NCBI RefSeq assembly: GCF_900141905.1
Contig: NZ_FQZF01000018.1
Location: forward strand, 54,746-118,745
Reading direction: 5' to 3'
From: Muricoccus roseus
GTDB lineage: Bacteria > Pseudomonadota > Alphaproteobacteria > Acetobacterales > Acetobacteraceae
Length of the DNA: 64,000 nucleotides
Of this stretch, positions 1 through 8,714 are shown one piece after another (positions within the stretch are counted from its first letter, which is position 1; every line of letters starts with the position of its first letter). Both the position numbers and the translations under genes were made by a program. A model generated the notes under the pieces. It ran no database searches. It was not told the origin of the DNA and saw nothing but the letters and a program-made list of their open reading frames with translations.

Positions 1-69
1 ACTGTCACCACCCGAACCTCCGATGGGCAGAGCAGGGTCGTTCGGCCTGAGCTGGGGACCACCCCATGA
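1..69 (+). CDS. 3' end of upstream phage gene, probably tail tape measure (partial)
   Basis: Frame 1 is open from the window edge to a TGA at 67-69, and that stop overlaps the ATG of the next gene as ATGA. Such coupling is usual between tail genes. Only about 22 codons are visible, so no domain can be read. In Mu-like tail modules the gene before the DNA circulation protein is normally the tape-measure protein. That identity rests on gene order alone. Confidence 0.45.
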   Translation, partial: TVTTRTSDGQSRVVRPELGTTP

Positions 70-830
70 GCTGGCAGGACAGCCTCCACCCTGCCTCCTG
101 GCGGGGCCTCTCCTTCGGGGTGTGGGCGCTGGAAGGCCGCTTCGGCCGGAACCTGGCCGTGCACGAGTACCCCTTCCGGGACTCCATCACGATCGAGGAT
201 CTCGGGCGCGCCGGGCGGCGCATCCGCATCACCGGCTTCCTCGTCGGCGACGACGTCATCGAGCGCGAGAGCGGGATGATCGCCGCGGCCGAGGAGGAAG
301 GGCCGGGGCCGCTGGTGCACCCGACGCTCGGCGAGCTCGAGGTGCATTGCCAGGAGCTCGCGCCGCTCTGGCGCCACGACCTCGGTCGCGTGGTGGAGCT
401 GACCTTCAACTTCCTGGAGCCCGGCAACCAGCTGGGCGGCCTCAAGGCCGTCGAGGATCTCGGCGCATCGGTCGGAAAATGGGCCGATGAGCTGGACCTG
501 GGCGCCGCAGCCGACTTCGTGAAGGGCGCCGGCAGTGCCCTGCAGCAGGGTGTCGACGTGGTTCGGCAGGTTCGCCAGACGGTGTCCGGCTGGACCTCAG
601 TTGCCTCCCGCCTCATCGGCGACGCGCGCAGCGCGCTGGGCGTCGTCGGGGCCGTGGTCCCCGGCCTCGACCGCACCCTCGGCCGCTTTGCGAGCGGGCT
701 GCGGAGCCCGCTCGGCCAGGTGAACCGGGTGTTCTCGACCGTGGACGGTGCGGTGTCGCGCCTGATGAGCTCGCGCCGGGCGGTGACCCGAGGCGTGGAG
801 CGGATCTCCAAGCTGGTGGACCTGCTGTGA
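66..830 (+). CDS. Mu-like DNA circulation / tail protein N
   Basis: This 254-aa protein resembles the DNA circulation protein N family of Mu-like phages. The N-terminal ~120 residues carry the family pattern: a short 'SWRG..F' opening, a basic segment around 'GRAGRRIRITGFLVG', and a conserved 'HPTLGELEV' stretch. In Mu-type particles the protein belongs to the tail/baseplate and links the tape measure to the hub. The C-terminal half is Ala/Gly/Arg-rich and not recognisable. Its ATG overlaps the stop of the upstream gene, and its own TGA overlaps the GTG of the next gene, so the block is one translationally coupled operon. Confidence 0.85.
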   Translation: MSWQDSLHPASWRGLSFGVWALEGRFGRNLAVHEYPFRDSITIEDLGRAGRRIRITGFLVGDDVIERESGMIAAAEEEGPGPLVHPTLGELEVHCQELAPLWRHDLGRVVELTFNFLEPGNQLGGLKAVEDLGASVGKWADELDLGAAADFVKGAGSALQQGVDVVRQVRQTVSGWTSVASRLIGDARSALGVVGAVVPGLDRTLGRFASGLRSPLGQVNRVFSTVDGAVSRLMSSRRAVTRGVERISKLVDLL

Positions 831-1390
831 GCACCCTCTCCGACCTGGCAGCGGCGGCCCAGGATCTCGCCCGCCTGGTGCGGGACATGGCCCTGGACCC
901 GGCCGACGCCATCCGGCTGCTCACCCCACTGGCGGCCTGTGCCGCGGATCAGGCGGCGGCCGGGGACGCGATCGGCAGGGCCATGACGGCTGCCCAGGCC
1001 GCCTCGGCCGCGCTGTGCCGGCGAGCGGCCCTCGCCGAGCTCGGCCGGGCCGTGGCCCAGGCGGAGCCCCGCTCGTGGGACGAGACTGTCCAGCTGCGCG
1101 ACCAGGTCTGTGCCCTGCTGGATGCCGAGATCATAGTTGCGGCGGACGCCGGAGAGGACCGCTCCTATGCGGCGCTCCGGGGCCTGCGGGACGCGGTCGC
1201 GCGCCGGCTGAACGCCAAGGCCGGGGGACTGCCACGCCTGCGCACCGTCGAGGTGCCGCAGGCGGAACCGGCGCTCGTGCAGGCGTTCCGCCTCTACGGC
1301 GACGTCACCCGGGCGGATGAGGTTTCGGCCTATGCCGCGGCTGAGGACCCCAACTTCATCGTCGGGACCTTCATGGTCCGCGGAGCCTGA
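827..1390 (+). CDS. Phage tail-module protein of unknown function
   Basis: This 187-aa, mostly helical, Ala/Arg-rich protein starts at a GTG that overlaps the stop of the previous gene (GTGA) and ends directly before the baseplate hub ATG. I do not recognise a named family. The conserved-looking part is C-terminal: a 'QAFRLYGDVTRADE' segment followed by 'NFIVGTF'. A protein of this size between the circulation protein and the hub is common in alphaproteobacterial Mu-like prophages, which supports a structural tail or baseplate accessory role. Function is inferred from position only. Confidence 0.7.
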   Translation: MSTLSDLAAAAQDLARLVRDMALDPADAIRLLTPLAACAADQAAAGDAIGRAMTAAQAASAALCRRAALAELGRAVAQAEPRSWDETVQLRDQVCALLDAEIIVAADAGEDRSYAALRGLRDAVARRLNAKAGGLPRLRTVEVPQAEPALVQAFRLYGDVTRADEVSAYAAAEDPNFIVGTFMVRGA

Positions 1391-2545
1391 ATGCCTGCCC
1401 GAGATGGTGACCTGAAGCTGCTGGTCGATGGCCAGGAGCTGCTCGGCTGGCAGGAGGTGCGCGTCACGCGGGGGCTCGAGCGGACTCCGCCCGACTTCCT
1501 GCTGCAGGTGAACGAGCGTTTCCCGGCAGGCAAGGGCGTCATCGCCAAGCCCGGCCTGAGCTGCGTGGTGAAGATCGGGGATGACACGGTCCTGACGGGC
1601 TGGGTGGATCGCTACACCCCGGGCGTGAACAAGCGCTCCGGCTCCCGGCGAACCGTCTCCGGCCGCGGCAAGACGCAGGACCTGGTCGACTGTTCCGCGT
1701 ATCTGCGCGGCCTGGCCAACCAGGTCAGCAATGCGCCCACCCGCCAGGTCATCGAGCAGCTCTGCGCACTCTTCGGGATCGAGGTGGACGCCCGGGACGG
1801 CGACGGCCAGGTCGTGCCGCAGTTCAACGTCATTCTGACCGAGCGCTGCTGGGACATCGTGGACCGCGTCGCGCGGCACTCCGAATTCCTGGCCTATGAG
1901 GGCACGGACGGCCGGCTGATCCTGACCAAGCTGGGCAAGGACACCATGGCCAGCGGCTTTCGCGAGGGGATCAACGTCGAGGACGCTGATGTCTCCTTCG
2001 CCTACGATCAGCGCTACAGCCTGTACGAGGCCGTCACCATCCCGACGGAGATCCTGGGCGACACGGCCCGGGCCCTGAATTCGCCGGATTACAACCTCCG
2101 CGCCCGGGTCACGGATGACGCGATCGGCGTCGCAGAGCCGACTAAGGGCAAGCGCTTTCGCCCGCTCGTGCTGATCGCCGAGACCATGCAGAACGGGGTC
2201 GATATAGCCCTCAAGAGGGTCCAGTGGGAGCGCGCGCGCCGCATCGGCCGCTCGCAGGCCGTGACCCTCGTCTGTGATTCCTGGCGGGATGCAGCGGGGC
2301 GGCTTTGGGAGCCCGGCTTCCGGGCCCCGGTGCATCTGCCCAGCCTTGGCCTGCTCGACAAGGAATGGGTCATCGCGGAGGTGACGTATCGGCGCGGGTC
2401 CCAGGGCACGCTGACCGACGTCACCCTCATGCCAGAGGACGCCTTCCTCCCGGAGCCCATCCTGCTGGCCGCCTTCGACGCGCAGCTGGACGCCGCCCTG
2501 AACGAGAGGGGCATGATCGAGGGCGGGGGAGGGCCCATCCCATGA
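1391..2545 (+). CDS. Phage baseplate hub protein (Mu gpP/gp44-like)
   Basis: This 384-aa protein matches the Mu gp44/P hub family in length and pattern. It opens with 'LLVDGQELLGWQEVRVTRG', then has a 'GWVDRYTPG' segment and an 'RSGSRRTVSGRGKTQDLVDCS' region (split here around residues 78-98), typical of gp27/gp44-like hub beta domains. Hub trimers sit at the tail tip and hold the membrane-piercing spike encoded by the next gene. The start codon follows the previous stop without a gap, and the stop overlaps the start of the spike gene. Confidence 0.85.
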   Translation: MPARDGDLKLLVDGQELLGWQEVRVTRGLERTPPDFLLQVNERFPAGKGVIAKPGLSCVVKIGDDTVLTGWVDRYTPGVNKRSGSRRTVSGRGKTQDLVDCSAYLRGLANQVSNAPTRQVIEQLCALFGIEVDARDGDGQVVPQFNVILTERCWDIVDRVARHSEFLAYEGTDGRLILTKLGKDTMASGFREGINVEDADVSFAYDQRYSLYEAVTIPTEILGDTARALNSPDYNLRARVTDDAIGVAEPTKGKRFRPLVLIAETMQNGVDIALKRVQWERARRIGRSQAVTLVCDSWRDAAGRLWEPGFRAPVHLPSLGLLDKEWVIAEVTYRRGSQGTLTDVTLMPEDAFLPEPILLAAFDAQLDAALNERGMIEGGGGPIP

Positions 2546-3054
2546 GCGGCACGGTGGAGCGTCTCTACGGGCGCCTGATGTCGGTCGTGGGCATTGCCAG
2601 GATCAGCGCCTCCAAGGTGCTCGGCGGCAGCGGCGTGCGCCGGTACCAGTGCCGCTTCGATGGGGCGGAGGTCCGCGACGGCACGCCTTCGGTGCAGCAG
2701 TACGGCCTTACCTCCCGCGCGAAGGTCGGCGCCGACGCCGTGGTGATCTTCGTCGGCGGCAATCGCGGATCCGGCGTCATCATCGCGACCAACGATCGCC
2801 GCTACCAGCTGGAGCTGGAGGAGGGTGAGGTCGCGATCCATGACGACCTTGGCCACAAGGTGCATCTCAGCAGGACGGGCATCCGCATCGACGGGGGCGG
2901 GCACAACCTGACCATCACCGGCGTGCCGAAGCTGCTGCAGGACGGCGACATCGAGGCGACCGGGGACGTGAAAGCCGGCACCATCAGCCTGCTCGAGCAC
3001 AAGCACACGAGCGTCATGCCCGGCGGCGGCCAGTCAGGCCCGCCTACGCCCTGA
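2542..3054 (+). CDS. Phage baseplate assembly protein V / spike (Mu gp45-like)
   Basis: This 170-aa protein belongs to the Mu gp45 / baseplate assembly V family, the OB-fold plus beta-helix spike that punctures the outer membrane. The start is the ATG at 2542, overlapping the hub stop, rather than a much longer upstream extension in the same frame. The C-terminal third shows the repetitive spike pattern ('GEVAIHDDLGHKVHL', 'GDIEATGDVKAG'). The tail end has the 'HKHTSV' type His motif common in these spikes, which often hold a metal ion at the tip. Confidence 0.85.
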   Translation: MSGTVERLYGRLMSVVGIARISASKVLGGSGVRRYQCRFDGAEVRDGTPSVQQYGLTSRAKVGADAVVIFVGGNRGSGVIIATNDRRYQLELEEGEVAIHDDLGHKVHLSRTGIRIDGGGHNLTITGVPKLLQDGDIEATGDVKAGTISLLEHKHTSVMPGGGQSGPPTP

Positions 3055-3092
3055 CAGGCGGCGCCTGCGCATGCCGGGCAAAGAGGAACCTC

Positions 3093-3542
3093 ATGGAAGG
3101 CGATTTCGCGATCGTCTGGGATGCCGAGCGCACCCAGGGCGACTGGCAATTCACGGCCAATGGCGAGCTGCTGACCGCGCCGGCCCTCGAGACCGCGGTG
3201 ATGATCAGCCTCTTCACCGATGCCCGGGCAGCAGACGACGACAAGCTGCCGGCTGGCAGCACGGACCGACGCGGCTGGTGGGGCAACACCGTGGACCAGC
3301 AGCCGATCGGCTCCCGCCTCTGGCTCCTCCGCCGGGCCAAGCGCGAGCCGGAGACCCTGCGCCGCGCGCGCCGCTACATCGAAGAGGCCCTTGCCTGGCT
3401 GGTAGAGGATGAGGTCGCAGCCCGGGTCGAGGTCGAGCCCGTGTGGAGCACCCCGACCGGCATGGCTGCCTCCATCATCATCCATCAGGGCGAGGGCTTG
3501 CAGGCCGCGCTCCGGGCCGAATGGGCCTGGCAGGGGATCTGA
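3093..3542 (+). CDS. Phage GP46 family baseplate protein
   Basis: This 149-aa protein matches the Mu gp46 family, a baseplate wedge component related to T4 gp25. The visible markers are 'LETAVMISLFTDARA', the 'RRGWWGN' segment at about residue 54, and 'GSRLWLLRRAK' at about 73. It is preceded by a good GAGGAA ribosome site. It lies between spike and baseplate J, the expected position in a Mu-like tail module. Confidence 0.85.
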   Translation: MEGDFAIVWDAERTQGDWQFTANGELLTAPALETAVMISLFTDARAADDDKLPAGSTDRRGWWGNTVDQQPIGSRLWLLRRAKREPETLRRARRYIEEALAWLVEDEVAARVEVEPVWSTPTGMAASIIIHQGEGLQAALRAEWAWQGI

Positions 3543-3545
3543 CGA

Positions 3546-4646
3546 ATGGCCTTCGAGCGACCGACCCTGACCGCCCTGGTGCGGCAGGCCCGGGAAGACA
3601 TGGCCGCGATCGTCGGCGGCGTGGTTCTCCGAGCCTCCCCCCTCGCCATCATGGCGAAGGCCATGGCGGGGCTGGTGCACGGCCTCTACGGCTATCTCGA
3701 CTGGATTGCCCTGCAGGCCACGCCCTTCACGGCTACCGGGGCCTTCCTGGTCGCCTGGGGCGCTCTCGTGGGCGTCCTGCGCAAGGATGCCGCCACGGCC
3801 ACAGCCCAGGCGACCTTCACCGGCGCGCCGGGCAGTCAGGTGCCGGATGGGACCCGCCTGGCTAGGTCAGCCGACGGGCTGAGCTACCGCACGACCGCCC
3901 TCGGCACCGTGGGCGCCAATGGGACCGTGACCCTGCCGATCGAGGCCGAGGAGGCCGGGGCGGTCGGCAATGCGCTGCAGGGCGCCCAGCTGGCCCTCAG
4001 CGGCGCCCTCTCCGGCGTGACCTCCGCCGCCACGCTCGCCACGCCGGCGACCGGCGGGGCCGATGAGGAGGGCGAGGAGGCTTTCCGCGCCCGCATCCTG
4101 GCTCGCTATGCCGAGCCGCCCCAGGGCGGGGCACCGAGCGACTACACGCGCTGGGCCATGGAAGTCGCAGGTGTCACCCGCGCCTGGGTGGCACCCAGCG
4201 GCGCCGGTGCCGGCACCGTCGTGGTCTACGTCATGCTGGACGACGCGCAGGCGGCCCATGACGGCTTCCCGCAGGGCACGGACGGCGTCGCGGGTGCCGA
4301 GACGCGTGGGATCGCCGCCACGGGCGACCAGCGCATCGTGGCGGACCACCTCTTTCCGCTTCGCCCGGCCACGGCCCTCGTCCATGTGGTCTCGCCGATT
4401 CCCTATCCGGTCGACATCACCATCTCCGACCTGGCGGCGGACAGCTCCGCGACGCGCGCAGCGATCGAGACTGCTCTCCGCGCCATGTTCCGCCGCGAGG
4501 GCAGCCCGGGCGGCACGATCTACCAGAACGACCTTTTCGCCGCGGTCGATGGGGTGGACGGGGTCGAGCGCTTCACCCTGAGCACCTCCTCGATCACGCC
4601 GCCAACCGGTCATCTGCCGGTGCTCGGCACCCTGAGCTGGGCCTGA
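3546..4646 (+). CDS. Baseplate J-like protein (Mu gp47-like)
   Basis: This 366-aa protein is a baseplate J / Mu gp47-family wedge protein. Supporting segments are 'FERPTLTALVRQAREDM' at the start, 'LDWIALQATPFTATG' near residue 50, 'DEEGEEAFRARILARY' near 175 and 'PQGGAPSDYTRWAMEVAGV' near 192, all typical of the family. It starts three bases after the GP46 stop. Together with GP46 and the DUF2313 protein it forms the ring that triggers sheath contraction. Confidence 0.88.
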   Translation: MAFERPTLTALVRQAREDMAAIVGGVVLRASPLAIMAKAMAGLVHGLYGYLDWIALQATPFTATGAFLVAWGALVGVLRKDAATATAQATFTGAPGSQVPDGTRLARSADGLSYRTTALGTVGANGTVTLPIEAEEAGAVGNALQGAQLALSGALSGVTSAATLATPATGGADEEGEEAFRARILARYAEPPQGGAPSDYTRWAMEVAGVTRAWVAPSGAGAGTVVVYVMLDDAQAAHDGFPQGTDGVAGAETRGIAATGDQRIVADHLFPLRPATALVHVVSPIPYPVDITISDLAADSSATRAAIETALRAMFRREGSPGGTIYQNDLFAAVDGVDGVERFTLSTSSITPPTGHLPVLGTLSWA

Positions 4647-4650
4647 CCAC

Positions 4651-5247
4651 ATGCCCCTGATCGAGCGCAACGCGGCAGATCATGCCGCGATCCTGGGTGC
4701 GCTGCTGCCCCAGGGAGCCGTCTGGCCCGGCGGAGGCACGACCGCGATCGGGCGGGTCTGCCGAGGCATCGCGACCAGCGCAGCCCGCTTGCACGCTCGT
4801 GCCGGTGCGCTGCTGGCCGGCGCCTTTCCGGCGACCGCCTACGACCTGCTGCCGGAATGGGAGCTCTCCCTCGGCCTGCCGGACCCTTGCGCCGGCCCAG
4901 CGCCGTCCCTGCAGCTCCGCCGCGCGCAGGTGACCGCGAAGCTGACGGCGCGCGGGGGCCAGAGCGTGCCCTACTTCGTGAACGTCGCGGCCCGGCTCGG
5001 CTACAGCGTCAGCATTGTCGAGTACGCGCCGGCCCGCCTGGGCGCCATGCGGCTCGGCTCGCGCCTGAACGATGAGCGCTGGGCCCATGTCTGGGCGATC
5101 CGTGCCCCGACGACCACCGTGCGCTCCTTCCGCCTCGGCGTGAGTGGCCTGGGGGAGCGCTACCGCGACTGGGGGAACACGGTCCTCGAGTGCGAGATGC
5201 GGCGCCTGTCACCTGCCCACACGACCCTTCTCTTCCAGTACTCCTAG
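4651..5247 (+). CDS. DUF2313 / YmfQ-like tail protein (Mu gp48-like)
   Basis: This 198-aa protein fits the YmfQ/DUF2313 family, which follows baseplate J in Mu-like phages. Markers are the early 'LLPQGAVWP' motif, a central 'LPEWELSLGLPDP' motif and a 'LRRAQVTAKLTARGGQS' segment. It is thought to connect the baseplate to the tail fibres, and here it is followed directly by the receptor-binding block. The start lies four bases after the previous stop. Confidence 0.85.
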   Translation: MPLIERNAADHAAILGALLPQGAVWPGGGTTAIGRVCRGIATSAARLHARAGALLAGAFPATAYDLLPEWELSLGLPDPCAGPAPSLQLRRAQVTAKLTARGGQSVPYFVNVAARLGYSVSIVEYAPARLGAMRLGSRLNDERWAHVWAIRAPTTTVRSFRLGVSGLGERYRDWGNTVLECEMRRLSPAHTTLLFQYS

Positions 5248-5255
5248 GAGACGCC

Positions 5256-6098
5256 ATGCGCCTCATCGCGAACGGCACGCAGGTCGGCATCCTGCCGGCT
5301 GTGGCCGCGCCTGTTGGCACGCCCGGCTACGGCACCAACGGCAACCCGGCCGCGGGCCAGGAAGCCACGATCCTCGATGCCGATGTGGTCAACATCGTCC
5401 TCGCCGAGCTCATGGCCGTCCTGCAGGCGGTCGGCATCGCGCCCGACAACACTGGGGCGGACAAGACGCAGCTGCTGCAGGCGCTCCGCTCCCTGATGGG
5501 CCGCCAGATGGTGGTCTATGCCTCGAGCGGCAGCTGGACGGTCCCGGCGGGCGTCACCCGCATGCGGTTCCGCATCTGGGGCGGCGGCGGCGGCGGGGGC
5601 GGCTCGGCCAATGCCAACAGCGCCGGCGCCGGCGGCGGCGGGGCCGGGTTCACCGAGGGATGGGTCGCCGTCACACCGGGCCAGGTGCTGTCCATCCAGG
5701 TCGGTGCGGGCGGCGCCGGCGGCGTGCCTGGGGCAGCGGGCGGGGCGGGCGGCGTCAGCCTGGTCGCCGGCATCGCCTCGGCCAACCCCGGCGCCGGCGG
5801 TGCCGGTGGGAATGGCGCCATTGGCGGCCCCGGCGGCGCCGGCGGCACCGCGGCCGGCGGCACCTTCAACCAGGTCGGACAGGGTGCCGGCACTGGCTTC
5901 GTGACCGGCGACGGCGGCGTCCTCAGCGGCGGCGGCGGTGCCTCGTTCGGCTCCTCACCCCCGGGCGGGGCGGCGAGCTCGGCGACTGTCCCCCAGAACG
6001 GCAGTCCGGCGGCCATGCCCGGCGCCGGCGGTCCCGGCGGTGTCGCCGGCGGAGGCGGCGGAAACGGCGCCCCGGGCCTCGTGATCGTGGAGTGGTGA
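5256..6098 (+). CDS. Glycine-rich phage tail fibre/tip protein
   Basis: This 280-aa protein starts at the ATG at 5256, set by an AGGAG site seven bases upstream; a longer in-frame extension would overlap the previous gene. Residues 1-80 form an N-terminal attachment-type region. The rest is an unusually Gly/Ala-rich low-complexity domain with stretches such as 'GGGGGGGS' and 'GAGGAGG', interrupted by beta-type segments ('GSWTVPAGVTRMRFRIWG'). Glycine-rich domains like this form polyglycine-II bundles in some phage adhesins and are often the host-range determinant. That role is inferred here. Confidence 0.8.
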   Translation: MRLIANGTQVGILPAVAAPVGTPGYGTNGNPAAGQEATILDADVVNIVLAELMAVLQAVGIAPDNTGADKTQLLQALRSLMGRQMVVYASSGSWTVPAGVTRMRFRIWGGGGGGGGSANANSAGAGGGGAGFTEGWVAVTPGQVLSIQVGAGGAGGVPGAAGGAGGVSLVAGIASANPGAGGAGGNGAIGGPGGAGGTAAGGTFNQVGQGAGTGFVTGDGGVLSGGGGASFGSSPPGGAASSATVPQNGSPAAMPGAGGPGGVAGGGGGNGAPGLVIVEW

Positions 6099-6100
6099 GC

Positions 6101-6298
6101 ATGGCCACCTATGCATTGATCGCGACGCAGAGCCTGTCTCTGCCCCAGGCGGATGGCAGCATCCTCGAATTCGAGGCGGGCGAGGTCGTGAACGTCATTC
6201 TCTGGAACCCAGCGGACGAGTTCCACCCGGACGAGGGACTGACCCTTGTCGAGATCGCCAGCACCACGCGGGTGATCGATCGCCAGCTGGTCGAGTGA
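6101..6298 (+). CDS. Small phage tail-fibre associated protein
   Basis: This 65-aa protein starts three bases after the glycine-rich gene, at ATG 6101 with a GTGAGC leader. It is acidic and beta-rich ('GSILEFEAGEVVNVILWNP'). No named family is recognised. Its tight spacing suggests co-translation with the adhesin, either as a small fibre accessory or as a tip component. Only position and codon use support it. Confidence 0.6.
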   Translation: MATYALIATQSLSLPQADGSILEFEAGEVVNVILWNPADEFHPDEGLTLVEIASTTRVIDRQLVE

Positions 6299-6428
6299 TC
6301 AGCGGCCGGCGCCACGTCCCCGGCCCCTAACCAGCACCCACACGCCATCCGACACCGGCACGACCGTGCGCCCCCGGGGTGCGCGGCGATGCCGCGTGCC
6401 GGCCTGCCGCTCCCTGGAGAGGTGAACG

Positions 6429-8699
6429 ATGTACGTTGTCCCGAAGCCGGGCCTCAAAGTTTCGGACCCTGCGCAGGGCGACTTCCTTCCCGAGGCCGGC
6501 CGCGCCGTCGCGACCAGCGAGTACTGGCGCCGCCGCGCGAAGGACGGCGATGTCACGATCCTGCCCGACGAGGAGGGGCTACCCGCTCAGGTCGCGGACA
6601 TCGTCGCGGCGGGGACCACGGCCGAGCGGCCGGTCCTCCTCCGGGAGGGCATGTTCCGCTTCAACCGCGACACCAAGCGCTTCGAGGGCGTCGGAGAGGT
6701 CGGCCAGGGCTGGGCGGCATTCGGCAGCGGAGCCGAGGCCGTGGCCGCGGCCGAGGCCGCGCGCCAGTACCGCGACGAGACGCAGGAGACGGCGGCGCCA
6801 GTGGCGGCCGCCGCAGGGGCAATCGTCGGCCTGGACGGCCGCCTGGCCGCCGCCGAGCAGAAGGTCGCTGGAAGCCTCACGCCGGACGGTCTCCGCACGC
6901 AGGGGCCGAGCGTCGGCTGGGGCGGAGGCCTGCTCCGCACCATCACCGGCCTGGTCCGGAACGGGATCTCCATCACCTACGCCACCCTGCTCGATGGCTT
7001 CTCCATCTTCGAGTACGGCCCCAAGCACTTCGCCGCCGGCGGCCTCATGGTGCAGCGCCTGGCGGACGGCGGCTGGACTCTGTCCGGCCCGCGCGGCGTG
7101 ATCCTCTCCTGGGGCCCGACGGGCAAGATCACCTATTCGGACCTGCCGGTCCGCTCCATCAGCATGCCCGGCATCACGCTGGTGCTGCGCTACCTGGACG
7201 GCAGCTTCCTGGGCTTCCGCCTGACCAAGGGCGGCTACCTCCGCCGCGCGGATTATCCCGCCGAGGACAGCATCACGGGCGGTGGATCCTCCTCCGCCTT
7301 CACCGATGCGGAAATGGCCGCGTTCGCGGCAGAGGCCCGCGCCTATTCCGACAAGGTGCGCCGCCGCGTCGTGGATCTCCGCAAGCCGACTGCCGGGCTG
7401 GAGCTGTTCATCAGCTATGGCCAGTCCCACGCCGCCGGATGGGAGACGTGGCCGGCGCTCTCCAAGAACGACCTCCTCTACGACAACCTGATGATGGGGA
7501 TGGCGGTCCATGGCTGGGGGACGGCCACCTGGAACCCGCTGGGCGGCTCCGCGACGCTGACGCCGCTCAAGGCCACCGTCATGAGCGGCACCAACACCGT
7601 CATGACGGATGCCGAGGTCGCGGCGCTTCCCTTCGGGGCGAGCAACCTCGGCGAGACGCCGCTCGAAGGCTTCGCTGCGCAGTTCCGGGCTGCCTGGCTG
7701 CGGGCCCGCGGCAAGCCCGGAGGCGACCCGACGAATCGCTTCGTCTTCGCCTCCACGGGTGTGGGCGGGATGAGCGTCGCGGAGCTGATGCCCGGCGCCT
7801 CACCCAACCGCTTCGGGCGCTTCCAGGCGGCCATCGCAGCGGCCAAGGCTCAGGCCGCGGCTGCGGGCCTCACCTTCGGTGTCGGCGGCATCCTCTACAG
7901 CCAGGGCCAGCAGGACTATGCGATCGGCACCAGCTTCTCCGCCTATGTGACCGGCCTGACCAACCTCATCGCCGCCATGCGGGCCGAGGTGGCGTCCCAA
8001 GTGCCGGGGCAGACGGGCATCGTCCCGATCTACCTGATCCAGACGGGCGGCCAGTACACGAGCGACAGCCAGCAGCTGGCGATCGCCCGCGCCCAGATCG
8101 AGGTGGCCCGCACCGTCCCCGGCGTCTTCATCGCCGCCAATGACCAGGCGGTGCCGGACAAGGACGACCACCTGACCAGCAACGGCTCCCGCATGAGCGG
8201 GTGCACGGCCGGCAAGGTGGCAGCCAAGACCCTGATCGACGGCGAGGGGTTCGAGTGCACTCGCGTCATCCGGTGGACGGTGCGCGGCCGCACCCTGGTC
8301 GGCCTGATGCATCTGCCAGAAGGAGAGGTGAAGGTCAGCACCGCGTATGTCGGTCGCGCGCCCTCCGGCATCGAGACCTCCACCAGCCGTGGCATCTATG
8401 CCGAGGACGGCGCGGGTGTGCTCCCGATTGAGAGCACGCAGTTCGAGCGCGGGCGCCTGGTCGTCGCGACGCTCGGGCGCGATCCCGTCGGCACGGTCAC
8501 GGTTTGGGTCGGGCGCGCGGGTGGGGCTGGCGCGCCGATCTGCCTCTCCGACAGCGACAGCACGCCGATCGTCTACCGCTACGAGTACACGGCCGGCTCC
8601 GGCCAGACCGCTGACGAGAACATCGCCGACCTCGTGGGCCTCTCCTACCCGTCCGAGAACCTGTGCCTGGCCGATGTCCAGGCCGCCACGGCCGCATAG
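6429..8699 (+). CDS. Tail spike/fibre with SASA-type carbohydrate esterase domain
   Basis: This 756-aa protein starts at ATG 6429 after a GGAGAGG site. Residues 1-50 ('YVVPKPGLKVSDP', 'EYWRRRAKDGDV') look like the small Mu-type DUF2635 tail protein. Residues ~95-150 are an Ala/Glu-rich helical shaft. Residues ~322-605 look like a sialate O-acetylesterase/CE6-type SGNH hydrolase: 'YGQSH' with nucleophile Ser333, an 'SQGQQD' block at 491-496, and a C-terminal Asp/His block 'DKDDHL' with His581. A beta-rich C-terminal region follows. The protein probably deacetylates surface polysaccharide during adsorption. Substrate is unknown. Confidence 0.8.
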   Translation: MYVVPKPGLKVSDPAQGDFLPEAGRAVATSEYWRRRAKDGDVTILPDEEGLPAQVADIVAAGTTAERPVLLREGMFRFNRDTKRFEGVGEVGQGWAAFGSGAEAVAAAEAARQYRDETQETAAPVAAAAGAIVGLDGRLAAAEQKVAGSLTPDGLRTQGPSVGWGGGLLRTITGLVRNGISITYATLLDGFSIFEYGPKHFAAGGLMVQRLADGGWTLSGPRGVILSWGPTGKITYSDLPVRSISMPGITLVLRYLDGSFLGFRLTKGGYLRRADYPAEDSITGGGSSSAFTDAEMAAFAAEARAYSDKVRRRVVDLRKPTAGLELFISYGQSHAAGWETWPALSKNDLLYDNLMMGMAVHGWGTATWNPLGGSATLTPLKATVMSGTNTVMTDAEVAALPFGASNLGETPLEGFAAQFRAAWLRARGKPGGDPTNRFVFASTGVGGMSVAELMPGASPNRFGRFQAAIAAAKAQAAAAGLTFGVGGILYSQGQQDYAIGTSFSAYVTGLTNLIAAMRAEVASQVPGQTGIVPIYLIQTGGQYTSDSQQLAIARAQIEVARTVPGVFIAANDQAVPDKDDHLTSNGSRMSGCTAGKVAAKTLIDGEGFECTRVIRWTVRGRTLVGLMHLPEGEVKVSTAYVGRAPSGIETSTSRGIYAEDGAGVLPIESTQFERGRLVVATLGRDPVGTVTVWVGRAGGAGAPICLSDSDSTPIVYRYEYTAGSGQTADENIADLVGLSYPSENLCLADVQAATAA

Positions 8700-8714
8700 G
8701 CCCGGAGCCCTGAC

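Noticed and set aside
5..2335. A 776-codon open frame on the minus strand opposite the tail genes
   Set aside because: It is antisense to well-supported baseplate genes and its product is low-complexity; high GC keeps such frames open.
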